Positions 7,683 to 17,582 of a stretch of 64,000 nucleotides of DNA are shown in pieces. Both the position numbers and the translations under genes were made by a program. The stretch comes from Bacteroidota bacterium. Lineage in GTDB: Bacteria; Bacteroidota; Bacteroidia; Flavobacteriales; Flavobacteriaceae. A model generated the notes under the pieces. The model was not told where the DNA came from. It made no database searches and saw nothing but the letters and a program-made list of their open reading frames with translations. Numbering within the stretch: position 1 is the first letter of the stretch; each line of letters opens with the position of its first letter. The DNA lies in the NCBI GenBank assembly GCA_022562895.1, contig JADFOK010000009.1, positions 19,428-83,427 of the forward strand, written 5' to 3'.

Positions 7683-10600
7683 ATGAAATTATATCTGTTT
7701 CTTTTTATGGTGTTTGTAGTAGGTGTTATCTTTGCTCAAGATAGTCCTTCTAATTATCGAAGCAAAAAAATAGCTGTTTCAGATACTATTGTTTTGGATA
7801 GTGTACCTATTAATCCGAAAGGTTTTCAAATTCTCGACAAAAAAGGAATTCCATTAGATACACTTAACTATATTGTAAATTTCCAAAAAGGGTTTATTGT
7901 TTTTTCAGATAAAATAATAAACAAGACAGATTCTGTTACCGTAAACTATCTTCGTTATCCTAAATTTTTAACACGTGATTATTTTCTTCTCGACCCAAAG
8001 ATAATCGTAGAGAATACCGGCGATATAGATAAACTATATACCTTACAAGAATCAACAAATAAAAATGAATTTACACCCTTTGAAGGATTAAATACTCTGG
8101 GAAGTATCTCCAGAGGTATAACTATTGGCAATAATCAAAACGCAGTAGTAAATTCTGAACTTGATTTGCAAATAACAGGTAAATTAAGCGAAAAGGTTTC
8201 TATACGGGCGTCGATCCAGGATGCTAATATTCCAACTCAAGAAGCAGGATATTCGCAAAGTTTAGATGAATTCGATCAGATTTTTATAGAACTCTATAGT
8301 GACAATTGGAACATCCGTGCCGGTGATGTAGAACTACAAAACCAAAAAAGCTTTTTTGGGAATTTCACTAAAAAAGTGCAGGGAATATCTTTAAGGGGTA
8401 CGCTAAATCAAGGAAATGGGGCTAAAACGACAGCTTTTGCATCTGGAGCCTTAGTACGAGGCGTATTTTCCAGAAGTGAATTTTTAGGACAGGAAGGAAA
8501 TCAAGGACCTTATAAACTGGTAGGACCTAACGGGGAATTATTCATATTAATAGTTTCAGGTAGTGAAAGGGTATATATAAACGGTTTACTATTGGCAAGA
8601 GGTGAAAACAATGATTATGTAATTGACTATAACGCCGGGGAGATTAAATTTAATCCAACCTACCCTATAACAGCAAACATGCGTATTACCGTAGAATATC
8701 AGTTTACAGATAGAAATTATACTCGTTTTATAGGAAATGGTGGAGGAAACTATACCAGTGATAAACTAGATATTGGGGTTTATATTTATTCTGAAAGCGA
8801 TGCTAAAAATCAACCTCTTCAGCAAAACCTTTCCGAAGAACAAGTTGCTATTTTAAAAGCTGCAGGTGATGATATAACTCTTATGACGGCTCCTTCAGCT
8901 GTTCCAGATACTTTTTCTGAAAACAAAATATTATACAAAAAAGAAATATTGAATGGTATAGATATTTTTGTTTTTTCAAACAATCCCGAAGATGAGTTGT
9001 TTAATGTACGATTTACATTGCTTGGAAGTGGAATGGGAAATTATATTATAAGCGATGACAATGCGATAAATAGAATTTTTGTATTTGTCTCACCTGTTAA
9101 TGGGGTGCTCCAAGGTGATTATGAGCCAATTATCCAGTTAAAAGCTCCTGTAAAAATACAAGTTGGGGGTGTAAATGGAAGCTATCACCCTAGTGAAAAA
9201 ACTAATATATCCTTTGAGCTCGCAGGCAGTAATAATGATCTCAATTTGTTTTCGGATATTGATAATGGTGATAATGATGGGTTTGCAGGTAGATTCCTGG
9301 CCCGACAAACATTGTTTAAACCTTCCGATAGTTTAAAATTAGATGCTTTTGCATCTATAGACTATATAAATAAAGATTTTAGAACTATCGAGCGTTTATA
9401 TTCTGTAGAATTCAATAGAGATTGGAATCTTGATCCTGAAACCTCGGAAATGGGAAATCAGCGATTTTTAATTACCGGACTTGAATTTTCAAGTCAGAAA
9501 ATAGGTAGTGTACAATATGAGTATCAGAATTTGGATATTTCTGAAAACTTTAAAGGTACGCGTCATGTGTTAGGTTCAAATCTATATTTTGGTAATTTCA
9601 AAATATATAATTACGGAAGTTATTTAGAAAGTAATGAAGATGTATCAGATTCAAAATTTTTCAGAGCTTATAATACAGTCACTTATTCTTTTAATAAAGC
9701 CTGGATTGGCGGAAAGCTTAATCTTGAAAATAATCAAGTCCGTGTGGTTGCCAATGACAGCTTAACTCCAATGAGTCAAAAATATAATTCCTATGAAATA
9801 TATACCGGAGTGGGAGATAGCAGTAAAGTGTTTGTAGAAGTCGGGTATCAATTTCGGATAAATGATAGTATTAGAAATTCTGTTCTTAAAAAAGTATCCA
9901 CTTCAAATACCTATTTTTTAAAGTCTCGTATTATTAAATCTGCAAATGCACAACTTTCTCTTTATGCAAATTATAGGAAATTAAATGATGAAATTAATAG
10001 TGACAACGATGAGCAGTTCCTTAATTCACGCCTTTTATATACACAATCACTTTTAAAAGGTGGCATTCAAATAAATTCTGTGCTTGAATCCAATAACGGA
10101 GTAATACCACAACAAGAGTTTACTTACGTAAAGGTCGAACCCGGTGAAGGCATATATGTGTGGAATGACTACAACAATAATGGAATACAGGAATTGGAAG
10201 AGTTTGATGTAGCTCAGTATCCAGATGAGGCCGAGTATGTTAGAATATTATTACCGAATCAAGTTTTTATAAAAATACGGGAGAATGTATTTAGCCAGAT
10301 ATTAACCCTTAACCCTAAGCAATGGGAGACAAAGGAGGGCTTTAGAAGGTTTTTATCACATTTTTATAACCAATCCTCTTATATACTAGACAGAAAAGTA
10401 AGGCGTCAAAACGATGTTTTTAATATCAACCCATTTAAAGATGGAGGAGACGATGAATTAGGATTGGTTAAAAATTTTAGAAATGCATTTTATTTTAATA
10501 GAGGAAAGCAACATTTCACAACAAACTACACTTATTTATCTTCCTCAAGCAGAAATTTTTTATCGGTGGGGTTAACAGAGAATAATTTAGAAAGCCACCA

Positions 10601-11108
10601 ACTTAATTTTAATCATAAGGTATGGGAAAGTTGGTTATTAAATTTAAAAGCATCTTTGGGTAGTAACGAAAGTATTTCAGAAAATTACGCAAGCCGCAAC
10701 TTCAAATTGGATTCCTACGACATCAACCCTAAAATTTCTTATTTATTAAACGCACAAACCCGCTTTGATATCTTCTATAAATTTTTGAACGAGGAAAATC
10801 TATTAGGAGAAAAAGAACGCTTAGAACAACAGAAATTAGGATTTTCATTCGCCTACTCACAAGCCCAAAAAATATCGATACAAGGAGAATTCAATTATAT
10901 TGAAAATGTTTTTTCCGGTAGTGCATTTTCACCTGTAGCATATCAAATGCTTGAAGGATTACAGCCGGGTACAAACTTTACATGGCAGTTGTTATTTCAA
11001 AAAAAGATAACAAAATACCTGGATGCTAACTTTTCATATTTTGGCAGAAAGAGTGAAAGCACATCTACAGTTCATACGGGAACTATCCAGCTTAGAGCAT
11101 ATTTTTAA
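7683..11108 (+). CDS. Large outer-membrane beta-barrel-like surface protein of unknown function
   Basis: A 1141-aa protein with a signal peptide (residues 1-18, ending VIFAQ). Residues 140-240 contain a block I associate with conserved Bacteroidota surface proteins: GSISRGITIGNNQNAVVNS, then KVSIRASIQDANIPTQEAGY and NWNIRAGDVELQNQ. A later DYNNNGIQELEEFDVAQYPD stretch looks like a calcium-binding insertion. The C-terminal half alternates short amphipathic strands, and the protein ends in an aromatic residue (QLRAYF), as expected for an outer-membrane barrel. There is no T9SS sorting domain and no TonB plug that I recognise. Function is unknown. Transcription ends at the strong hairpin just downstream. 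Confidence 0.75.
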   Translation: MKLYLFLFMVFVVGVIFAQDSPSNYRSKKIAVSDTIVLDSVPINPKGFQILDKKGIPLDTLNYIVNFQKGFIVFSDKIINKTDSVTVNYLRYPKFLTRDYFLLDPKIIVENTGDIDKLYTLQESTNKNEFTPFEGLNTLGSISRGITIGNNQNAVVNSELDLQITGKLSEKVSIRASIQDANIPTQEAGYSQSLDEFDQIFIELYSDNWNIRAGDVELQNQKSFFGNFTKKVQGISLRGTLNQGNGAKTTAFASGALVRGVFSRSEFLGQEGNQGPYKLVGPNGELFILIVSGSERVYINGLLLARGENNDYVIDYNAGEIKFNPTYPITANMRITVEYQFTDRNYTRFIGNGGGNYTSDKLDIGVYIYSESDAKNQPLQQNLSEEQVAILKAAGDDITLMTAPSAVPDTFSENKILYKKEILNGIDIFVFSNNPEDELFNVRFTLLGSGMGNYIISDDNAINRIFVFVSPVNGVLQGDYEPIIQLKAPVKIQVGGVNGSYHPSEKTNISFELAGSNNDLNLFSDIDNGDNDGFAGRFLARQTLFKPSDSLKLDAFASIDYINKDFRTIERLYSVEFNRDWNLDPETSEMGNQRFLITGLEFSSQKIGSVQYEYQNLDISENFKGTRHVLGSNLYFGNFKIYNYGSYLESNEDVSDSKFFRAYNTVTYSFNKAWIGGKLNLENNQVRVVANDSLTPMSQKYNSYEIYTGVGDSSKVFVEVGYQFRINDSIRNSVLKKVSTSNTYFLKSRIIKSANAQLSLYANYRKLNDEINSDNDEQFLNSRLLYTQSLLKGGIQINSVLESNNGVIPQQEFTYVKVEPGEGIYVWNDYNNNGIQELEEFDVAQYPDEAEYVRILLPNQVFIKIRENVFSQILTLNPKQWETKEGFRRFLSHFYNQSSYILDRKVRRQNDVFNINPFKDGGDDELGLVKNFRNAFYFNRGKQHFTTNYTYLSSSSRNFLSVGLTENNLESHQLNFNHKVWESWLLNLKASLGSNESISENYASRNFKLDSYDINPKISYLLNAQTRFDIFYKFLNEENLLGEKERLEQQKLGFSFAYSQAQKISIQGEFNYIENVFSGSAFSPVAYQMLEGLQPGTNFTWQLLFQKKITKYLDANFSYFGRKSESTSTVHTGTIQLRAYF

Positions 11109-11111
11109 ATA

Positions 11112-11142
11112 AAAAAAGAGCGGACTTTATCCGCTCTTTTTT
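11112..11142. terminator. Bidirectional rho-independent terminator
   Basis: A perfect 13-bp stem (AAAAAAGAGCGGA / TCCGCTCTTTTTT) with a CTTTA loop lies between two convergent genes. The A-run on the left and T-run on the right let it terminate transcription from both sides. Confidence 0.92.
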
Positions 11143-11161
11143 AAGATTAAAAGTTACACTA

Positions 11162-13786
11162 TTATCTTACAATAATTTTAGCTGATTTAAAAGTATTAGA
11201 AGCCTGACTTCCAATTCTTATAAAGTAAATTCCAGGAGAAGCATAAGACATATCTAACTGGTAGTTAAATGCATTTCCTTCTTTAACAATGTTGTTGAAC
11301 GCTAAAGTTTGCCCTAAAATATTATAAATAGCAATAGAAGCTGTTCCGTCAAAGTCTGTGATCAAGGAAATATCGAATTGATTATTTGCTTTACTAAGAA
11401 CAATTAGGTCTGCTTCTACTATGGTTTGATCTTCAATACCTAAAGTACCTATATCCGCAGTATAATCCTCTGTTTCCCCAAATGTAGTTGTTTCACAGGC
11501 ATCATCTGGTACAGGTGCTTGCCAGTTGGACTTAAAACGCATTCTGTGAGGACCTAGGGATGCACCTACAGGAATTGTTAAATCGACCGTTACTGTATAA
11601 GAGCCTGCGCCTTGTCCAGGAGCAATTATAAAATTCGGTACCACGACTTCGTCATTTGCAAAAGTTCCGTTATCGTTGAAATCTATCCATACTTTTACAT
11701 GTTGATCCCCATATCCGGTAGTAAGTGTAACATCATAGGTAGTTCCATTATTTAAATTCGCAACGAGATTTGTGAAATCTGCGTATCCTTCACAACCCGA
11801 TGGGTTGTTGATCTCCTGAATAGAAACTAACTGGAATCCATCTCCAAAGGAACAATCCATACTAGGTGTGCAGTAAAGAATACCATTGGTCACATCTTTA
11901 GTTGCTGTATCATTACCAGGATTGGTATCGCCTGCAAGTAAGGTAGACGATGTAATAGTATATGTTCCCGGTGCAGATAGATCAGCTTGTGTAGCAAAAG
12001 TAAAAGGTACAATTGTTTCAGCGGGAATAGTCCCAACATACATTTCAACTACCGGAGTACCTCCATCTATATCATAATTTACATTGGGGTTCGTAATGTC
12101 ATTGATCCCATAATTTCTAATATTGATAGTAACATCTTCATTAGCAGTTAGCGGGCCATCAACTGGAGTAACAATACTAGTCACCCCAATGTCATTTGTA
12201 GTTGTATTTGGAGCTAATAAAAACGAGCCAACTACACCTGTTCTTCCCGAACTCATATATTCATTAATAAACCAGAATGTTGCACCGTCAGATGGGTCAA
12301 CATCTATCTTGCTATAATCCCCATACCTGAAATTAGGAATATTTGCGTTTCCATCAGCAATTACTTCTTCAATAGCGGTCATAGTGCCTAATGGATCACC
12401 ATCAAATCTACCTGTATAGTAAGAACTTACTCTAAAGTCTGTTGGATTAGGTGTTGTGGGTCCTGCCATTGAAGTATATCCCATTCCAATATTTCCAGCA
12501 GCATCCATTGCCAAATCGGCCATCCAGGCATGCCTTCCATCGGGTGCTGTATAAGTCCCTTCCTGATATAAGGTCCATGGCATATTATCTGCTGTTTGAC
12601 GGAATTCGTACCAACGTACTCCGGCAAGTTCTCCAGCTCCAGCATCTGTATCTATCACAAAATTAAAGATTGCAGAATTATGGGTACCCATCCTTCTAAA
12701 ATGAGCTTGCTGCATAATGGTAGCTTGTAATGCATCTATATCGTCACCTCCACCAGGTTGAGCTAAATTAGAAAAAGAAGTTCCATCAAATATACTTATA
12801 AAAGATGTCGTAGCAATTTCTGTAGCTGCAGAAATAGTAGAATTCCCGGGAGTTACCCAATCTACATCAATTGTCCAAAGTTTTATATGGTCTGTTGCAA
12901 CACCTGGATAAGCATCATCTTGTAAAAACACTACTGTTGCACCACCTGCAGCAGGTAAATTATCATCGGTTACGTGAAAAGCTTGCGGGCTGTAAAAACC
13001 AAAAGTCGAAATTCCCGGAAGATTAAATCCTTGAATTCCTGCCCCAGGATTTCCAGCTAACATTGCAGTTCTTTCCATGGCCCATACTTTATTAACTGAT
13101 CCTGTATTATCTGTTAAATAATATCCATCACTCCAAACAGATAGTTTTTGATAATCATTAATACTTACAATATTATAGATATACCAACCATCGTTTATTG
13201 GATCCGGACCATCAGATACTGCTATCTGTGCACCACCGCCTAAGAAGGTAACCACCCACCTATCTGCTGCATTATCATACGATACTGTAAGATCACAACA
13301 CCCTCCCGAAGGAAAAATTGCTGGGTTCGGTGATGTTTGGCCTAACAATTGATTCCCTGCTTTATCATAAATGGTAAAACCGGTATTAAATGTAACAAAC
13401 ACGTGATTAGGGCCAATAGCCATATCAGGATCCGTGGGTGATGATCCAGAAGAATACGCATCAAAAACAAGAATAGGAGGTGTTACGCGTATTGTTTGCG
13501 TTGAGGGATCAGGATTACTTGCTAAATAATCGTCCCAGGTTTGCGGGTCTTTACCAATAATAACTTTGTTTCTAATAGATCGTCTGTCTTGCGCTTCCCT
13601 TATCGAAATATCTGCAGGGAGTATTTCATTAATTCTAGATGCAATCGATGTAACATGGACCATAGAGGTCACGGTTCCAATATAATTAGCACCCTGTTCT
13701 ACATTTGGCACAATATCTTCTTGTGCGTTTACAGAAAATGAAAATATTGCTATTACTAGCAATAAAAAATAATTTTTTAGTTTCAT
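11162..13786 (-). CDS. Secreted GEVED-domain protein with T9SS type A sorting domain
   Basis: An 874-aa exported protein with signal peptide residues 1-21 (ends FSVNAQ). The middle part has beta-propeller or esterase-like repeats without a catalytic motif I can name. A CARDB-like domain follows (NDIGVTSIVTPVDGP, INIRNYG), then a GEVED domain (VKVWIDFNDNGTFANDEVV, ending FGETEDYTADI), and finally a C-terminal T9SS sorting domain with IYNILGQTL and a SPGIYFIRI segment before the terminal KIIVR. It is predicted to be carried across the outer membrane by the PorSS machinery and anchored or released at the surface. Substrate is unknown. Confidence 0.85.
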   Translation of the reverse strand: MKLKNYFLLLVIAIFSFSVNAQEDIVPNVEQGANYIGTVTSMVHVTSIASRINEILPADISIREAQDRRSIRNKVIIGKDPQTWDDYLASNPDPSTQTIRVTPPILVFDAYSSGSSPTDPDMAIGPNHVFVTFNTGFTIYDKAGNQLLGQTSPNPAIFPSGGCCDLTVSYDNAADRWVVTFLGGGAQIAVSDGPDPINDGWYIYNIVSINDYQKLSVWSDGYYLTDNTGSVNKVWAMERTAMLAGNPGAGIQGFNLPGISTFGFYSPQAFHVTDDNLPAAGGATVVFLQDDAYPGVATDHIKLWTIDVDWVTPGNSTISAATEIATTSFISIFDGTSFSNLAQPGGGDDIDALQATIMQQAHFRRMGTHNSAIFNFVIDTDAGAGELAGVRWYEFRQTADNMPWTLYQEGTYTAPDGRHAWMADLAMDAAGNIGMGYTSMAGPTTPNPTDFRVSSYYTGRFDGDPLGTMTAIEEVIADGNANIPNFRYGDYSKIDVDPSDGATFWFINEYMSSGRTGVVGSFLLAPNTTTNDIGVTSIVTPVDGPLTANEDVTINIRNYGINDITNPNVNYDIDGGTPVVEMYVGTIPAETIVPFTFATQADLSAPGTYTITSSTLLAGDTNPGNDTATKDVTNGILYCTPSMDCSFGDGFQLVSIQEINNPSGCEGYADFTNLVANLNNGTTYDVTLTTGYGDQHVKVWIDFNDNGTFANDEVVVPNFIIAPGQGAGSYTVTVDLTIPVGASLGPHRMRFKSNWQAPVPDDACETTTFGETEDYTADIGTLGIEDQTIVEADLIVLSKANNQFDISLITDFDGTASIAIYNILGQTLAFNNIVKEGNAFNYQLDMSYASPGIYFIRIGSQASNTFKSAKIIVR

Positions 13787-13937
13787 TAGGATAGGTTTTT
13801 AAGTTAACAATTTTTTAAGTGTTTTAAAAATACAATCAATTCTTCAAAAAACAATGGTTTTTTAGATAAAGTGTAAGGGAATGACTAATTAACGGCACAT
13901 TATTTGTAATTTAACCTTTCAAATTAAATAATTCTAA

Positions 13938-14309
13938 ATGTATTTGACACTTTTAAAAACATCGATAACAATTTTTTCTGTATTTATATTTTCTTGTTGT
14001 ACCTCTACAAAGAATACCTCTACCGATACAATTAACTCTAACGATTCTAAAATGGAAGTTGCAAAAATGATGGAAAAGGGATTTAAAAAAGGAGTTATTG
14101 TAGCTTCAGACAAAGAAGGGGATTGTCCCTATACCATTCAACTAGAGGATGATAATTATAAGTATTTTCTAGATCCTATCAACATTACCGAAGACTTCAA
14201 AAAAGACGGAGAAAAGATCTGGGTAAAATTTGCCGGATTAAGAATGATGAATCGCTGCGAGAAGGCCAATCCGGTCTCCATTATAGAAATACATGTTCGG
14301 GAGGAATAA
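13938..14309 (+). CDS. Small lipoprotein of unknown function
   Basis: A 123-aa protein with a lipoprotein signal: hydrophobic residues 7-18, then FSCC at about 19-22 with either Cys as acylation site, followed by a Ser/Thr/Asn-rich linker. The mature part has a conserved-looking DCPYTIQLED and FAGLRMMNRCEKANPVSI, with two Cys that could form a disulfide. No family is recognised. It ends 7 bp before the convergent glyQS. Confidence 0.6.
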   Translation: MYLTLLKTSITIFSVFIFSCCTSTKNTSTDTINSNDSKMEVAKMMEKGFKKGVIVASDKEGDCPYTIQLEDDNYKYFLDPINITEDFKKDGEKIWVKFAGLRMMNRCEKANPVSIIEIHVREE

Positions 14310-14316
14310 AATATTC

Positions 14317-15849
14317 CTACTCCAACCAGGCTCTATAAGAAATACTATTCTTTATTTTTTCTGAAATTTCGGAGATAGCAATCCTTTCTTGCTTCATGGT
14401 ATCACGATATCGAATGGTAACCGACTGGTCCTCCTTAGTTTGATGGTCTATGGTAATACAAAAAGGAGTCCCCACTGCATCTTGACGGCGGTACCTTCTT
14501 CCGATGGCATCTTTATCGTCATATTTAATATTATAATCCCATTGCAAATCGGTGACAATTTCTTGAGCTATTTCCGGTAATCCATCTTTTTTTACCAAAG
14601 GTAATATTGCAGCTTTAGTGGGTGCCAGAATTGCTGGAAGTCTTAACACTACACGACTGCTTCCGTCCTTTAGAATTTCATTTTTTAATGAATTACAAAA
14701 AATTGCTAAAAACATTCTGTCCAAACCAATAGAGGTTTCCACTACGTAGGGCACATAGCTTTTGTTGAGTTCGGGATCAAAAAATTGCAACTTTTTCCCT
14801 GAATATTTTTCGTGTGCTTTTAAATCGAAATCCGTTCGGGAATGGATCCCTTCCAATTCCTTAAAGCCAAATGGGTAATTAAATTCTATATCGGTTGCAG
14901 CATTGGCATAGTGTGCTAAATTTTCATGTTCGTGGAAACGAAAGTTTTCTTTTCCTAATTCTAATGATAGATGCCACTTAAGACGTGTCTCTTTCCAGTA
15001 TTCATACCATTTCATTTCCTCACCCGGACGTACAAAGAATTGCATCTCCATTTGTTCGAACTCCCGCATTCTAAAAATAAATTGGCGTGCCACAATCTCG
15101 TTTCTAAATGCTTTTCCAGATTGGGCAATCCCAAATGGAATTTTCATCCTTCCTGTCTTCTGAATGTTTGAAAAATTTACAAATATTCCCTGAGCTGTTT
15201 CCGGACGTAAGTATAAATCTGTTGTACTTTCGGCTGTGGCACCTAACTTGGTTCCAAACATTAAGTTGAATTGTCGAACCTCAGACCAATTTTTAGAACC
15301 TGTTTCAGGGTCTGCAATTTCAAGTTCTTCAATAAGTGTTTTCAAATCGGCTAAATCTTCCGCTTCCAAAGATCTTGCCAAACGTTTTAATATTTCTTTT
15401 TGTTGGCTTTTATATTTTAAAACCCTTGTGTTGGTTGAAACAAATTTTTCTTCATCAAAATCATCACCAAATCTTTTTTGGGCTTTATCAATTTCTTTCT
15501 GAGTTTTTTTGTTCAGCTTTTCGCAATATTCTTCAATAAGAACATCGGCGCGATATCTTTTCTTAGAATCTTTATTGTCTATCAAGGGATCGTTGAAAGC
15601 ATCTACGTGTCCCGAGGCCTTCCATGTAGTAGGATGCATTAATATAGCAGCATCAATTCCTACAATGTTTTGATTCATATACACCATACTACGCCACCAA
15701 TACTCTCTAATATTGTTCTTGAGTTCTACACCATTTTGTGCATAATCGTATACAGCATTAAGTCCTTCGTATATTTCACTTGACGAGAAGATGAAACCAT
15801 ACTCTTTTGCGTGTGATATTACTTTTTTAAATTTATCTTCATTTGCCAT
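14317..15849 (-). CDS. glyQS: Glycine--tRNA ligase (single-chain type)
   Basis: A 510-aa class II aminoacyl-tRNA synthetase of the dimeric alpha2 type. N-terminal EYGFIFSSSEIYEGLNAVYDY and ELKNNIREYWWRSMVY are diagnostic. Motif 2 is in IAQSGKAFRNEIVARQFIFRMREFEQMEMQ, and motif 3 in VETSIGLDRMFLA. The C-terminal anticodon-binding domain begins at RLPAILAPTKAAILPLVKK. Length matches bacterial relatives. It is a stand-alone gene, with a terminator belonging to the upstream minus-strand gene lying just before its start. Confidence 0.96.
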   Translation of the reverse strand: MANEDKFKKVISHAKEYGFIFSSSEIYEGLNAVYDYAQNGVELKNNIREYWWRSMVYMNQNIVGIDAAILMHPTTWKASGHVDAFNDPLIDNKDSKKRYRADVLIEEYCEKLNKKTQKEIDKAQKRFGDDFDEEKFVSTNTRVLKYKSQQKEILKRLARSLEAEDLADLKTLIEELEIADPETGSKNWSEVRQFNLMFGTKLGATAESTTDLYLRPETAQGIFVNFSNIQKTGRMKIPFGIAQSGKAFRNEIVARQFIFRMREFEQMEMQFFVRPGEEMKWYEYWKETRLKWHLSLELGKENFRFHEHENLAHYANAATDIEFNYPFGFKELEGIHSRTDFDLKAHEKYSGKKLQFFDPELNKSYVPYVVETSIGLDRMFLAIFCNSLKNEILKDGSSRVVLRLPAILAPTKAAILPLVKKDGLPEIAQEIVTDLQWDYNIKYDDKDAIGRRYRRQDAVGTPFCITIDHQTKEDQSVTIRYRDTMKQERIAISEISEKIKNSISYRAWLE

Positions 15850-15860
15850 AGCACAAAAAT

Positions 15861-15892
15861 AAAAAAACCGTTACGATTACATCATAACGGTT
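15861..15892 (-). terminator. Rho-independent terminator of the coiled-coil membrane gene
   Basis: On the minus strand an 8-bp stem AACCGTTA / TAACGGTT (15866-15873 with 15885-15892) is followed by seven T residues. It lies between the stop of the gene ending at 15915 and the start of glyQS. Confidence 0.75.
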
Positions 15893-15914
15893 CCAATTAT
15901 TTATACGGTTTTCA

Positions 15915-16796
15915 TTATTTCAACACCAAGGATGAAGTAGCAACTTGTGTTGAACCATCAAATACATTGACAATATATCTCCCTTTCACTAAATCTTTTT
16001 CATTGGCATCTACTAAAATACAGACATCCAGTTCTTCATTTTCATAAAAAACGTTGATTGTAGCACTATAATTGAGGGTTCCGCTATCAAATTCAATGAC
16101 AGACTTTTCCCCCAACAAATTATTTTTAGGATTTATAACCTGTATATATAGCAATCTATCTCCTTTTTTTGCGATAGGGTTTGGAGTTAGTGTAAAACAC
16201 GCTCTTACTTTATCGGCTCTACTTGAACGTTTTGTATCTACTATTTTACCGCTTTTTCTAACAATTACAGCAGTACCTCTTAGATCGACAACATTTACAA
16301 CAGATCCTGCTTTGATTGTTTCTGCCATGGCTAAATTTTCTTCGGTTACAGAATCAACTACCCTAATGGTTTTACCTAAAACTATATTGGTACTATCACG
16401 CTCAAATTTTAATAACATATTCGCAGCAATCAAACTATCTGCTTTTTTAAATAAAAGTATACGCTCTTTTTTAAGCCTGCCTATTTCAATTTTATATCGT
16501 CTAATCAACGTTAAATTGGCCTTTGTATCTTTAACAGAATCTAATAATATTTCTATTCGATCGCGAGCTTCTATCAGATCATTGTCTTTAATTTCGTTAT
16601 CTTGAATAATCTCATCGTAATTGGCGATCAACTCTTCCAATTCGATTTCAATATCAGCTTTTTGTTCTTCTAAACCGGCTGCCGTATCTTTATTCTCATT
16701 GTATAATGTAACTGTGTAAATAGTTAATGCAATAAGTAAAAGTGACAATATTCCAATTAAAATTTTAAATTTATTGTTACTGTTTTCTATATTCAT
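15915..16796 (-). CDS. Membrane-anchored coiled-coil protein of unknown function
   Basis: A 293-aa protein. Residues 10-30 form one transmembrane helix (ILIGILSLLLIALTIYTVTLY) close to the N-terminus. Residues 32-140 are heptad-like and rich in Glu, Lys and Leu, predicting a long coiled coil. Residues 160-293 form a beta-rich domain (VVNVVDLRGTAVIVRKSGKI, then VRACFTLTPNPIAKKGDRLL) with the look of a periplasmic Ig-like fold. This points to a single-pass inner-membrane protein with an extracytoplasmic domain; its role is unknown. It has its own promoter box and terminator, so it is monocistronic. Confidence 0.7.
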   Translation of the reverse strand: MNIENSNNKFKILIGILSLLLIALTIYTVTLYNENKDTAAGLEEQKADIEIELEELIANYDEIIQDNEIKDNDLIEARDRIEILLDSVKDTKANLTLIRRYKIEIGRLKKERILLFKKADSLIAANMLLKFERDSTNIVLGKTIRVVDSVTEENLAMAETIKAGSVVNVVDLRGTAVIVRKSGKIVDTKRSSRADKVRACFTLTPNPIAKKGDRLLYIQVINPKNNLLGEKSVIEFDSGTLNYSATINVFYENEELDVCILVDANEKDLVKGRYIVNVFDGSTQVATSSLVLK

Positions 16797-16820
16797 AGTT
16801 TACTATTTTTTAATTTTACG

Positions 16821-16828
16821 CAAAAGTA
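16821..16828 (-). promoter_or_regulatory. Promoter -7 box for the coiled-coil membrane gene
   Basis: The minus strand reads TACTTTTG, an exact TAnnTTTG match, 24 bp upstream of the start at 16796. No -33 element is clear. Confidence 0.4.
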
Positions 16829-16887
16829 CTTATGTTTTGTGACATAGTGAATTTTTTTTTCAACAATTAGAAAATAAAACCTTTTTT

Positions 16888-17559
16888 ATGTTAAATCTTT
16901 TATTTCCAAAAATTTGTAGTGGTTGCAAATCTATATTGTTAAAATTTGAAATAATACTTTGCTCACAATGCAGACATGATCTACCCATAGTGAGTCATCA
17001 TAAAACCGGAAATAATGCCATGAAAACAATTTTTTATGGTAAAATCCCCGTGGAAGAGGCTACTTCTTTACTGAAGTTTGAGAAAAGAGGAATAACTCAG
17101 GAGTTAATGCATAATCTTAAGTATAAGGGACAAAAGGAAATCAGTTCGTTTTTTGGAAAATGGCTAGGGGCTGAACTTGTAAAATTATCACAATATAAAA
17201 GTATCGATATTGTAATACCTGTCCCATTAGACAAAAAAACATTAAAAAAAAGAGGTTTCAATCAAGTTGAAGGTTTTGGGAAGGAATTAGCTAAAGCATT
17301 AAATATTCCCTACAGAGATGATATTCTACTAAAAATATCAAAAACGGGATCTCAAGTATTTAAACAAAGGTTTAAACGATTTCATTCAGAATCTAATGAA
17401 GAAATCTTTACACTCAATAAGCCTCAAGCAATAACTAACAAACACATTTTATTAGTTGATGATATTATTACCACAGGTGCTACATTAGAAAATTGTGCAC
17501 TTCAATTACTAAAAAACACTCAAACAAAAATCAGTCTTGCAACCATTGCTATAGCATAA
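16888..17559 (+). CDS. ComF-family phosphoribosyltransferase-fold protein
   Basis: A 223-aa protein of the ComF/GntX family, related to the ComF needed for DNA uptake in naturally competent bacteria. The N-terminus has paired cysteines (CSGCKS and CSQCRHDLP, residues 10-40) likely to bind zinc. Family landmarks follow: HNLKYKGQ, VIPVPLDKKTLKKRGFNQ, and the PRPP-binding loop LLVDDIITTGATLENC. The precise activity is unproven, and competence in this organism is not implied by this gene alone. It is followed after 23 bp by a lipoprotein gene on the same strand. Confidence 0.88.
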   Translation: MLNLLFPKICSGCKSILLKFEIILCSQCRHDLPIVSHHKTGNNAMKTIFYGKIPVEEATSLLKFEKRGITQELMHNLKYKGQKEISSFFGKWLGAELVKLSQYKSIDIVIPVPLDKKTLKKRGFNQVEGFGKELAKALNIPYRDDILLKISKTGSQVFKQRFKRFHSESNEEIFTLNKPQAITNKHILLVDDIITTGATLENCALQLLKNTQTKISLATIAIA

Positions 17560-17582
17560 AAAGATTACTTATTTTTGTTGAT

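Noticed and set aside
17493..17582. Upstream extension of the Ig-like lipoprotein
   Set aside because: The extra 30 residues overlap the ComF gene and hide the lipoprotein signal; the ATG at 17583 is the natural start.
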